Below, one piece after another: positions 44,203 to 55,322 of a stretch of 64,000 bases of DNA (position 1 is its first letter; each line of letters begins with the position of its first letter). This stretch comes from Alisma plantago-aquatica (Eukaryota > Streptophyta > Magnoliopsida > Alismatales > Alismataceae). The notes beneath the pieces are model-generated. The model was not told the DNA's origin, did not search any database, and was given only the letters and a program-made list of their open reading frames with translations. The position numbers and the translations under genes were made by a program. Where the stretch lies: the NCBI GenBank assembly GCA_963693085.1, contig OY856409.1, positions 294,724,058 to 294,788,057 on the forward strand, in the 5' to 3' direction.

Positions 44203-45254
44203 TGATGGCCCATAGGTTGTGAAAATTCATGATCTTCTAGTCCATTCCACTCCCGTACAGATCCTGAATAGATTGGGAATCTTGGCCCAAACCCCACCTA
44301 TAAATAGAAGAGTATTGGGGGCTTCCCAAAACACAATAATGACACAGACCATTGAGAATCAGTTGCTCTAACAATTTTTGTCCTCTCTGGTTGTGGTAAG
44401 TAAGAGACCCCAAGCAATTCCTAACCAACTAGGGAGGGTTAGCTACGGGAGAGAACAACTGATGATCATTGTTGTAGGAGAGCAAGTTGGTGACTAGTAT
44501 GCCAATGGGAGGGACAAATCCTTCCTGTCTGTTCTACTTGAACAATAGGAGTTCTAGTTGGTCCATGTGGACTACTCTAGAGACATGACTCCTTTGGTTG
44601 CAATTCAGAGGACAACGTCAACCTGTAGTCTGGGGCAAGACCACATGAGTCACTACAGAAGTTGTCCTTTTTGCTATCTGTGGTGAAGACCAGGAGCTGC
44701 ACAACCACTATCCAATAGAAACTAGAAGATAGTTGAAACTGCAGTGAGTAGTAGTCACTGGACTTGCTCCAGGACCAGGTATAAACTTGTTAAAACATCC
44801 TTCCTATTTCATAGTAGTTGATGTGATCTTGCTGTTATGAGAATATGGATAGATAATTTTTTTGTTTCTACTACTATAGTATGTGCCCATATTTCCCAAA
44901 TATCCACACAATCTAGAATTAATCATAAAATCTAGGAGTTGAATTAGCTAAGTAAAAACATGGGCTGTGGTGCTGATCCCCTAGACCCCCAATATCTTTT
45001 ATCATTTGATCAACTAGTTTTAATTATGCACTTTTGATCTTGCTCTAGTTTTAATTAAACTGCTTTCAAACTAGAATTTAGTTTATGTTCATCACAAATG
45101 GCTAGATTAGCACTCAATAACGTCATTCATTGGGACTGAACCCTTCTATACTCATATCAACATGCTTGTTTACAAGTGGGTAGTTTTCCTCTAAAAGGGT
45201 AAACTCTAGGGAAAATTTACCTAGTGGATTTGGTGTATTTGTAATGACACATCA
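44203..45254 (+). repeat. 5' LTR of a deleted Athila/Tat-like gypsy element
   Basis: Runs from TGATGGCCCATAGG to GACACATCA (1,052 bp), with perfect 5-bp inverted ends TGATG/CATCA. A primer site follows 5 bases later. The TATA-like CTATAAATAG near 44,300 would be the promoter. No second copy of this LTR is visible in the window. Confidence 0.65.
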
Positions 45255-45259
45255 AATCT

Positions 45260-45278
45260 TGGCGTCATTTTTGGGGAT
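45260..45278 (+). promoter_or_regulatory. Gypsy primer binding site, tRNA-Asp type
   Basis: TGGCGTCATTTTTGGGGAT, a mutated version of the standard Athila/Tat site. Confidence 0.7.
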
Positions 45279-45699
45279 GACGACGTTGATTTTAAACCAA
45301 TTTGTTTTTCTTGATTTTTGACATTCACTTTTATCTTCTTAAAATCTACTCTTCCATTTCTGACCCTTTTCCTCAGGTATCAAATAGTATATGTGACACT
45401 ACAGTGGTGTTGCCAATACACCATTCTCCTTCGATCCTGAGAGAGACAAGACCTTCCACCATCTAAACTGAACCCATCAACACAAGATGGACTGAGAGGA
45501 AGAGATCGACCAGTGGATAGAGTAGCCCTTAGATGTATAGAGAGAGGCCATTGCAGTTGAATCAAAGGCTATCACTACTGCCGAGTTAGAGGCCCGAATC
45601 GCCGCCCAAAAAGAAGCATAGCAGAAAAAACAACTCAAGTATTTTTTAGTCCCAACACCTTGTTGGGCCTTTAGATATTACTGCTTCCCAATTTGATAT

Positions 45700-46930
45700 C
45701 TTCACATTATACATCACCATCCTCCAAGATAGACCCTTTTCTGGAAGGATAGGAGAAAATTGTCAAGATCACATCCAGTGCTTCCTCGACTTATGTGCCT
45801 TGTATAAAATGCCAGGTGTTTCGAACAATGCCCTGAAGCTACAAATCCTCAAATACTCCTTGTCTAATCTAGTTAGTAGTTGGTATACCACTATGGAAGG
45901 TGATTGCATCACCACTTGGCCGACCCTCCAAGAAAAATTTCTTGAGAAATACTTCCCACCGTCTCTTACTTATCAAATATGGGCGCAAATCACCCAATTT
46001 GCCATGGTTCTAGGGGAAACCTTAGGTGAAGCTTGGGAGATAGTTAAAGAACTCCTTCACTGTTTTCGTCATGACATCTCCAATGTCCAACTGATTGAGA
46101 CATTCTAGCAGGGTGTGGACAAAGACACCAAGATCTTCCTTAATACCTCATCTAGAGATAACTTTATGTTCTAAAACTATGGCATCACTTGGGAAGTTGT
46201 AAAAAGAAGTGTCGAGACTCAAGCACTATCCACCCGAGGGCCAGGGGGAGTTCTCAAAGTTGCCAAGTCTAAAGATAGCTCCAAGCTCAAATCCATTTCC
46301 AAGAGCATCAAGATGCTCACCTTGAAGCAAGATCGTCCAAAGTTTTCCTTGAATGTCTATCAAAGAAGGGGGAAGCCACAATATCTATTGAAGCAAGTAA
46401 AATCTACAAACTATTCTTGTATGATCTGCCAAGGACATGATTACTCAACATAGTATTGCCAATTTCTATAAACCAACCAGAAGATGGAGAATATCAATTC
46501 AATCCATAGCATATCAGGTCAAGTCTACTACCATCCAAATCAAACTAGGAGTCACCCTAGTTTTTCAGTATGTCAAACCGACTGGAACAAAAAATACAGC
46601 ACAATAGAGTCCCCCTCATATTAATAACCAAAACTGGGGTGCTCCAGGGTTCCACTTCAATAGGAACTAAGGCAATTATTAAGAGTAGTAGTTATAGAAC
46701 CCATATCAAGGTCCTTAATTGCAAAAACCCACTGCCCCTCCCTTTCAAGATGAGAGGTTCTCCTCTTTAGAAAAGAGCCTCCATACCATGATAGCTAGCC
46801 ACCCTACTCATAAAAATTCCATTGATTCCTAGTTAGATCAATTGGTCACACTCCTACACTCTCCTACAAGAGTTTTTGCAGGGTAACCAGAAGAAAATCT
46901 CTAACATGTGGAGCAACTTAAGGTTGTGAC
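45700..46930 (+). pseudogene. Athila/Tat-like gag
   Basis: This is the capsid protein of the gypsy element. From about 45,730 (DPFSGR-like) a frame continues into 45800-46108: LKLQILKYSLSNLVSSW, TTWPTLQEKFLEKYFPP, GETLGEAWEIVKELL. These match the Retrotrans_gag domain in order. A TAG at 46106 and more stops follow. The same frame later reads DKDTKIFLNTSSRDN (linker) and near 46,420 a CCHC-like knuckle CMICQGHDYST with a stop before the last cysteine. The end of the frame is split by a solo LTR at 46,935 and resumes after it. The protein is not functional. Confidence 0.7.
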
Positions 46931-48429
46931 AACCTGATGAATGCATATTCATCTCTTATTTTTGCTTCATTTAGAATAATTAATTAGGAATTTTTTGTTA
47001 ATTTTAGCTAATTCAAAAATAAATAGTACTTTTGTCTTCTTGATATACTTTTTCTGAATTCTTATGATATTTTTCTTAATTTTTAGGAATTATCTAAGTA
47101 ATTAAATCGAGAAAAGAAGAGATGAAGGTAGGAGGCAATTCAGTTTCCCGCAATGCTGACTTAAATGCATACCTTGCACCAAAATTAGCATAACTCTCAC
47201 ATCCTAAAGAGGAATTTAATGTTCAAATATGATTTGGAAAGGGAATTCAAAGGCCTACAGGAAAACCATATTTTCGGGCGCACTTTAAATTCTCTAGATA
47301 ACAGAAATTCGCTCGAAATTGCTGCTGCGAGAATCTGCATTAAAGAAAGACAATCAAGAGTTTGTTGACTAGATCTGAAAATTCAAAAGGATGGATCCCT
47401 CTCTTTTTCCCCCTCTTTTTTAGATAGCCTACCTCTCCTTCTCCTATAAAAGGAAGAGCACTTCCTCCTCCTAAGGATCATCTTTTGTATCATCTTTTGT
47501 ACCGGAATTCGGAGCATTTGTTCTCCTATCATTCAAACAATAGAATTTCTTCTTAGTGTTCTTTAATTCTTGCAATTTATATTCTTGCAATAGATCTAGT
47601 TGTTCTTCCTTTATTCTTCTTTCTCTTCCGTGGATTGGAGCAAGGGTTGAAGAGATTGGCCATTTTATTGTCTCTAGCAAAAGGATTGACTCCTAATTTT
47701 GGGCTAGACTATGGCCATTTCGCTTCTCCCCTCCGCCTCCATGTTTTCCACAAGCATGTGTGAGTAGAATTCTATCGAGGCAAGGGGAATAACCCCTTAT
47801 CCATGTGATGACTAGATTAAATATTTATATGATTTTTTAGATAAATGGATTTTGATTTGGATCTCGACGATTTTAACGAAGTGATCTCTCGTTTTCATCG
47901 CTTGTTAATCTTGGCGGATGCGGCCGTGGAACCCAAGATTTAGAACAACCAAATTGATTTCATGGGAATTTGGATGAGACCTCAGAAAAGTCCCCATTAG
48001 GATGATTTAACTAGGATCCGTGAACGCCAGGACCAATGGGTTCACGGGGAGTTCATCTTTTGTGAATCATTTACAAATGTTTCACATGCCTTCTTTTATC
48101 TTTCTTATCATTTCTTTGATCTCGTTTCACATCGACTAGGGTGGTAAAATCCCTTAGCTTCGGTATTTCTTTTTCTTGATAGTTAAATTTTATTTCAGCA
48201 CTTTTATTTTTTTGTTCTTAGTTTTAAACAACCTTCTCATCGGAATTTATTTTCTTATTTTTGCAATCGGATTTGGATTTCAACTTTTCTTTTCTGCCGT
48301 CCCTTGGATCGATACCTATCTATACTAAGTTGACTTGTTGTTCACAACAAGTTGACAACCGGGTTAGAAGGTTAAATTCTAGGACTTTTCCTAGTGATTG
48401 TTGCGTGTACAACGACGCGCATCACAACC
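46930..48429 (+). mobile_element. Solo LTR with 5-bp target duplication
   Basis: The LTR is 46,935-48,424 (1,490 bp), from TGATGAATGC to GCGCATCA, with CAACC on both sides (46,930-46,934 and 48,425-48,429). Neither primer site nor internal DNA follows, so it is a solo LTR left by recombination between two LTRs. Its family is that of 51,132 and, more distantly, 13,849. TATA-like CCTATAAAAGG lies near 47,443. Removing the LTR and one CAACC joins the host gypsy frame without a shift. Confidence 0.85.
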
Positions 48430-49260
48430 CACTCCTGCTCCACACTTATAGAGTAGGTGATCCTCTTGACAACAAGCCATGAGGATGAAGATGAGGTGGA
48501 AATCTCACAAAACCTAGTGACATCTCGATTGAAATCTCCCAAACATGTTCTAGACATCCCTGTCTATAAGCCTCATGTGCTATACCAAGCCAGGTTGAAC
48601 CAAACTAAACTCGATACCAGGTTCAATAAATTTAAATATACCCTAAAAACTTTATTTTAACATTCCATAACTTGATACCATGACTGGAATGCCTTAATGG
48701 ACTAACTTCTATAAACTCTTTCTCAATTGCAAATACTTAACTAAGGAATTTGAAATAGTGAAATTGGCAAGAACATCATTGGACGTTTTCCTGACCAAGA
48801 TGTTGTGTAAACCCTGAGTCTTTTGGAATCTCATGCTCCATAAGTGATTCTACCTGCCCAACAGGGCTCTAGACAACCTTGGGGATAATATTTCTATCTT
48901 AGTCTTTACAGGAATCTTCGTATGACCAATGCTCAACCCACCTACATAACCATCCATTTTGATGACTCCTCAACAACTAAGTCATTTGATATCCTATAAG
49001 ATGTTCCAAAAATAGTGGGAGTTCTACTCTCTTGTTGTTTTGTGGTGTTGACATCAAGGAAGACTATCACTACCCTCTTATCTTCGTCAGGCTATTTCTT
49101 GGCACAGACAAATCTTTAATCAATGTCAAAGCAGGACCCCTAACCCTGTGGGTGGGGAATCAATCGTTCGACTTTCAAGCAATTGGAGGTCTCACAAAGT
49201 ACATCAAAGAAATAGAAGTCAAATTCCTTGACTCCATTGATCAATTTATTTTGCTACAAC
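48430..49260 (+). pseudogene. Gypsy gag end and protease remnant
   Basis: The stretch continues the Athila/Tat-like element after the solo LTR. KPHVLYQARLNQTKLDTRFNKF resembles the segment before protease in Athila/Tat polyproteins. Near 48,870 ALDNLGDNISIL lies where the active site (C-D-L-G-A-S-x-N-L-M) is expected, with the aspartate and alanine changed. Then follow RMTNAQPTYITI and, in another frame (49032-49280), EDYHYPLIFVRLFLGT, like the P-L-I-L-G-R-P-F-L-A-T motif that ends plant gypsy proteases. Several frameshifts and stops are present. RT, RNase H and integrase do not follow. Confidence 0.55.
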
Positions 49261-51131
49261 AACAACTCTTACCTTCATAAGCCCCATCTATTCTTGAACA
49301 CTAGATATCCCTAGAATATTATCACAGTGAAAAGGAAATTAAGAGTGCACTTACCTCCTCCTTTTTAGATGAAACACCATTCTCCATTAAATATATCCTT
49401 ACACAACCCATCCCAAGTATCTAAAAGCCACTTTTACAGCTAACACTGTCCTATGTGCAAATTCCTATTGAACCCCAAGTGGTGCACACTCACCCACCCC
49501 GTTCCCCTATAAAGTTCCAACCTATGGAAACCACCCACCTACCTCATGAGTTGACAACACCATATGTATATCTAGAAGAATCACGTGTGGACATAGGCTG
49601 CCAATTTACCATTTATCAACCCCTAGATTCAATCCCCATACATTTTAGTTACCAACATGATGGGATGACCATGCATCCAATGACCTCCATGCATGTGCCC
49701 CCTCAGCCTTATCCTATTGATTTTTCTCAAATCCCCCATTCACCACCATACATCAAGCAATAGGAACAACTAGGTATAACTCTAACTGTTTCCATTGGTA
49801 TTCTAACATGTATGACACCATTGTGATAGACTACATGAAACAAGAATAAGGGAGTGACTAAAAGGTAATCCATCAAGACAATACAATCATCCTACAGAAT
49901 TTCCAATCACAATCATCCTATAGAAGTTCCAATCACTGATCCTCTGTGGTGGACCACAGAGTTGTTGGGCCTTTGGCGTTAAATAGGACGCTTGTTGTGA
50001 TGCAACCTAGCACATTTGTTCCCTCCATTCTAGATTTTAGTTTTGCTTGGGATGAGTAAAATCTAAAGTTTAGGGTGGAGGTGGGTGGTATTTTCTCATT
50101 CCACCCACTCTATCTTATTTTCTTTATCATCTTTTTTTTCATTATATTATGTTAGTTTAGGTTTAAAATTTTCGAATTTTTCTTCTTCTTACCTTAGTTT
50201 TGGCCTTTATCTAGTCAACCATTTATTCATGTTAATCAAGAAACTCATTGAGCAAGTGACCCTTCTTGTAACATTTCAAAAAATGCCCTTGCTAGAAATC
50301 ATCTAGTCTCCTATGGCCTCTAATAGCACCACCCTTGAGAAAGTTGGCAAGTCATTATGGATAGATAGAAATCAAGAACAAGGCATCCCTACTTAATTTT
50401 TTTTAAATAGCTTGTAAAGTTTTTTTTATTTCTACAAGTTACAGAGAGGACTGAATTGATGCCACCCTACTCACAATGCGTTGAAGTCCAAAACACAAGT
50501 TGTACAAGTTTAGTCTTTTATCTACATGTCTCCTATCACCTTCTTATGTTTCCATTTACAAAAATAACAAAATTCCAAAAATGTGTCAAACTCCAAGTTT
50601 AGGGCGGCACCTCCTCCCCCCTCTACCGCTTCTTCCATACCCTTCATAAATTTAATAGGGGTATAGAACCAAGAAAAGATGACAAAGTGCATGCACAAAA
50701 GATGTAATCAATGTTATTGCAATGAAAGAAACAAAAAGAACTCAAGTAGAACAAAGGAGAGACCACTCTCTTCCACACCTCCCTTCACCCTCTTTTATAG
50801 GTAGGGGAATCTACATAACCCCAAAACCATCAATACCATGAGCCCTGTTCTTGTGCAGAACTTGTGAGAATTTACCAAAGTACAAAAGGAAAAAAGGATA
50901 GGGTATCTATTCCTTTTTTGGTCATAAAATAGAAGCAAGCCATGAGCAATTTCAAGTAGGGAACTAGAAAATTATGTTATGTCATTCTAGGATATCGGGA
51001 TTGCTTGGCCATGTAAGGTGGAAAGGATTCAACTAGTTCTAGGAAAGTGAGAAAAGACTGGATGAGAATATTATTGGGCACTGTTGATTCAATGTTTCTC
51101 AAGGATGAGCAACATTCAAGTTCAGGGTATT
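49261..51131 (+). other. 3' internal part of gypsy sequence, no pol seen
   Basis: The proline-rich frame 49455-49763 is unrecognised. At 49,970-50,070 a GTTGGGCCTTTGGCGTTAAA segment, GGGATGAGTAAAATC and AAGTTTAGGGTGGAGG resemble the non-coding 3' part of Athila/Tat elements. At 51,095-51,130 AAGGATGAGCAACATTCAAG and TTCAGGGTATT look like a polypurine region just before an LTR start. The central pol region is thus missing or was removed by recombination with another element. 50,300-51,090 holds nothing I recognise. Confidence 0.4.
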
Positions 51132-51515
51132 TGATGAATGCATATTTATCCATTTTATTTGTATAATTTAGATAATTTCTTAGAAGTATTTTGTGAACTA
51201 TTTCCTAATATTAGAATTAGTTATCTTAGTTTATCTTTTCTCTCTTCAATTAGAGTTTTTATTAGATTTACTTGGATTTAATAGGAAAATGGCCCAATCA
51301 CTCCAAAGATCAAGCTCTCAAAAAAAAACTCTAAGAAGATGTTTGCACAACTTTTCACAATCTTGATATATATATCATGTATCAAAATGGTAATATCTTT
51401 TGCATCCCATGGAGGAATTTAATGATCATGCATGCATTGAAAAGAGAATATAATTTTCTACATGAATAATATATTTTCAAGCGGCTTTGCAAGTCCTTCG
51501 ACTGGAATATCAAAT
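51132..51515 (+). repeat. Truncated gypsy LTR start
   Basis: TGATGAATGCATATTTATCC and about 380 bases match 13,849-14,220 and the start of the solo LTR. It is cut at 51,515 by TGTAACGCC. Confidence 0.6.
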
Positions 51516-52599
51516 TGTAACGCCACATCCCGCTATCACACAGACAACGAAATGCCACGCGAAAACATGTGGAAACACCATAAACCACATATTACCGAAA
51601 ACACGGGTTAATTAAAACCGATTGTGGAAAGCAGATAAAAGAAAACTATTACATCCAGATCCTCATCCTATAAGGAAACATTTTATATAAATATGCACAA
51701 GCATGGATATATGTCAACAGCTTATATGGAACAACTGTCCTGTTAGCCCAAGAGTTCGTCACCTGTTTACATACATAACGGGCCACACCAGGCCAGCAAC
51801 AGGAGTATACAAAGCTACATCAGCTATACATCGTAAAACATTGTCAAAACACCTCTGAGGACCTGAGAGTACATGTATGACTCTAGGACTCTACTACAAA
51901 ACAACCAAAATAGCAGCATATCCATCTCTTGCCTCCTACTTCTCTTTTTGCTGCTCGGATGCAACCTCACGACCACCACCACATCTAGAGCGATCACCTA
52001 AAAAGGTTGTAAACCAACGGGGTGAGACACAGTCCCAACAAGAAACATAACTCCCCGCCAAAACTATAAAACTTTAGAAAAAGTAGGTAAAGCAGATAAA
52101 AGATATCAGCAGATCATAAGAGCATCATCCTGAGTAGAACTTATTTTATTAATAAACTTACCAAGGTATCCAGGAGGCATATATCCAGATATTCTTATGG
52201 AACATGATTGACAAGATAAGCTTTATAGGAACTTATCACAAAACATAAGGAACGTACAAATAATTGCAAGGTATAATTAGATCAACTACACAAGCAAGGC
52301 CTCAATCAATGTTTCGTGTTTTGCCCTAAGAAGTATATACTATTCGGCTAGATTACATATTAACTTGCCTTGAGGAAGTTAGCCGTACCGCTCAAATCCA
52401 ACCATCGGTTGCGAAGCCCAAGTCGGTGCCATACAAGGTCAATGGAAGAGACGGACTCCATAACCTCACCACCTCGTGGTCAGTGCACGAGTGCTTAATG
52501 AGCAGGACTGCAATCTCATGCTTAGATGGTCGCAACCACACAGGGTTAGGCTACCCTCTGCCTAGCTCACCTTGGTACAAGTATTGGCGCTAGTGATTC

Positions 52600-52737
52600 G
52601 AGCCACGAGCCTGTTCACCGTGCTCCATAATCATTGAGCCATGGGCCTGTTCACCATGCTCTTATCACACATCCTGAGCCATGGGCCTATTCACCATGCT
52701 CTTTCATATTGAGCCATGAGCCTGAAACTGCGCTCTA
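52600..52737 (+). repeat. Four tandem GAGCCATGGGCCTGTTCACC units
   Basis: Starts at 52,600, 52,636, 52,676 and 52,711, so units of 35-40 bp with a GAGCCATG-GCCTG core and a CATGCTC end. Confidence 0.7.
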
Positions 52738-53559
52738 GAGTCTACAACCGAAGTTTCACTCTAATCCTCCTATTTTTGTCTAGGAGCAACCACACATATT
52801 CAACAATATGCACTTCCGGGTTAACCCGCAGGAGAACCTGTTTCACCATCACCAGCTACTGATGATGATGGATCTATGGCCAGGGCAAACTACATGATAT
52901 GTTCCACTCTAATTAATTAGTATATTTTAAGTGGATTGTTGAGGCAACCAAGTTGTAAAACATAAACAACATTGAGTTACATTATTACTATCATTATCCC
53001 ATTATCAAGGGATCTCAATCCCTCATCATAGAATGCCACTACCTCTCAAGGCTTACATCATCACCATGGGATACAAATCCCTTATCTCAATATCAGAGGA
53101 TAACACCTCAACTAGGCACTCAACCTTTATCAGGTCAAAAAACCTTTTCACATCATACGGGTGATACATGTTATCCCATCAATCACAAATTATCATTATT
53201 CAGTGTTATTCAAAGCACATATACCTTATAGCTATTATCTAGCTATGAATTCATTTTATACACCTACATGGTTAGTATACATATCAAGAGAGATAACATA
53301 AATTACCAGGCATAGATCTTTATGATTATCAAGCTATTAGGGTTGAGGATGCACATGTTTGGAACAACATCCATGATTATATGAAACACAATCTATATTA
53401 CTTATATTATTGTTATCAAACCATGAGCATACACTATGCCCTTATCTTATAAACATAACTTTGTGTCTTATCATCTTATGTAGCATCATCTTTAAGTATC
53501 AAACATATCACGATTCACAACCTATCATCCATATTGCATCATCAACATAGGTGCGGTTT

Positions 53560-54360
53560 CAAGATAACAGATCATCAACTTAGGTTTTTCGGGCTAAGCA
53601 TAACCCTCACCGAAGGTACCATCTACCCTTACTATAGGTGTGGCGGGTAGAGCCATCCCTCACCCAAAGGGGTATTGGTCAAGGTAACATCCCTCACTAA
53701 AAGCCTATCGGCTAGGGCGCTTAGTCATACATATCAGTCAATGATGGGGTGCATCCATGCACAAGGGATATCAGGCAAACAGAGATGATGTGTATCGTGC
53801 AATTGGTCCAAAAGCTATGTATCGTACAACCAAGGAACCAGGGGTGATATCGTACAGCTCATACCATGCAACCAAGGAGTATATGTGTGTCGGGAAACAC
53901 AACTAGCCCTAACGGCCAAGACCCTATCGCCCATTACGTTTAGGGTTCATATCAGGCAGCCTTCTTCACCATATCGGCCAAAGCCATAATGGCCAAGGCC
54001 ATGGCGCCCAAGCTCAACACTATGTTGCCCAACAAGCTTACGACAGCGAGGCACCACAAGGTGGCATGTCGTCCAACTAGGTTAGGCACTACATCTCGGT
54101 CACCACTAAGGCACCTATTAGGGTTTCACTACCCAAGAATCATATCAGGAAACAACAAAACTATCCTATGTCGCCCAAGGTACAAAACAGAGGTATCTAC
54201 TAAGCACCACTAAGGCACAACACCAACTAAGGAAAAGGTACATCTCGGTCAAGGCATATCGCCCAAGGACACTAGTAAGGTTAAGGGGTCATATCGGGCA
54301 ACAAAGCCAACAAGACTCAACTTATCATCTCGTCCAAGCCAAAACCCTAGAAGAGGGGTA
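53560..54360 (+). repeat. Degenerate TATCG-CCAAGG short repeats
   Basis: Loose repeats of ATATCGGCCAA, ATCGCCCAAGG, ATCGTACAACCAAGG and ATCTCGGTCAAGG recur irregularly over 800 bp. The short frame 53989-54213 arises from them and is not taken as a gene. Confidence 0.5.
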
Positions 54361-54585
54361 TCATGCAAAGCACAATGTGATGAAAAACCCCAAACATCAA
54401 ATAATGATAAATGTGGAAGAAAATATTAGCAGTGGATTAAAAAAATCACTAAAAATTAAAATCATTTACAAAGAGATCCATTTCCAAGAAACTCTTATAA
54501 CAAGAACCAAAGTATTATATATACATTCTGGTTCACAAAGTATATACCATGTACCTTCTCTTCTCGAGGATTACATACAATAGTT

Positions 54586-55322
54586 GCTCTGTTAAATCTA
54601 CACATAAGCAACATAAAACCTGGAGGCATTCAATGCCAAAATCTTAGATCGATCATAAAAGCATTAACTACTGACTCCAAGGACCTGAGAGTATAAAGAC
54701 GACACACATGACTCATATCTACAAGACACAGAAGTCAGTATCCCCACCTGGGATGTTACTGCTATCCCTGATGTTGTTGTCCTTCCCCTGATGTATGGGT
54801 TCTACCTCCTCGTCCTCATCCACCTAAAAAGGTTGAATCCCACGGGGGTGAGACAATTGAAATTGCCCCAGCGAGAGATATAACTCTCCGCCAGAAACAT
54901 TATTATTGCAGATAAACAGTAATAAACTGAACAGAGGAATCTCTATTTAACAACAAGATTCAATCATTATTAAGAAAAATAGAGCAATATCATCTTTTTA
55001 AAGTACTACATCTATGAATGATAACGCAGTAAATCATCTATTCATTTTAATAAGGAATATGAAGAATATGTATAATATCTATCCATTTAGGATACCATAA
55101 GCAATGTAACATCAACCAATGATTTTCTTAATTCATCCTTAAGCAAATATGCTACATGGTTGGTTACATTTTACAATCACACTTATACCCTGAGGAGATG
55201 AGGTATACAGCTCATACTCCAACCGACCACGATGGCGTAAAGCATTGGTTCCATACCTAGGTCAATGGAAGAGTCGGACTCCATGACCTCATCTGTCTCG
55301 GTCAGTGGGAGACCACATTTAG
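54586..55322. repeat. Old LTR-like sequence, unit C2 (left part)
   Basis: Related to 51,840-52,490 of C1 (GGACCTGAGAGTA, CCTAAAAAGGTTG, GGTCAATGGAAGAG). The unit is broken at 55,322 by the antisense chromovirus and resumes at 62,190. Confidence 0.5.

Larger units (their letters stand above)
51516..54585. repeat. Old LTR-like sequence, unit C1
   Basis: It begins TGTAACGCCACATCCC, like Tekay-type chromovirus LTRs (TGTAAC...). It shares with unit C2 the block CCTAAAAAGGTTG, CGGGGTGAGACA and the line GGTCAATGGAAGAG-CGGACTCCAT. It has no genes. It holds minisatellites at 52,600-52,737 and degenerate repeats at 53,560-54,360. Confidence 0.45.

Noticed and set aside
53989..54213. 74-codon basic ORF
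   Set aside because: Generated by the CCAAGG-type degenerate repeats; no domain.
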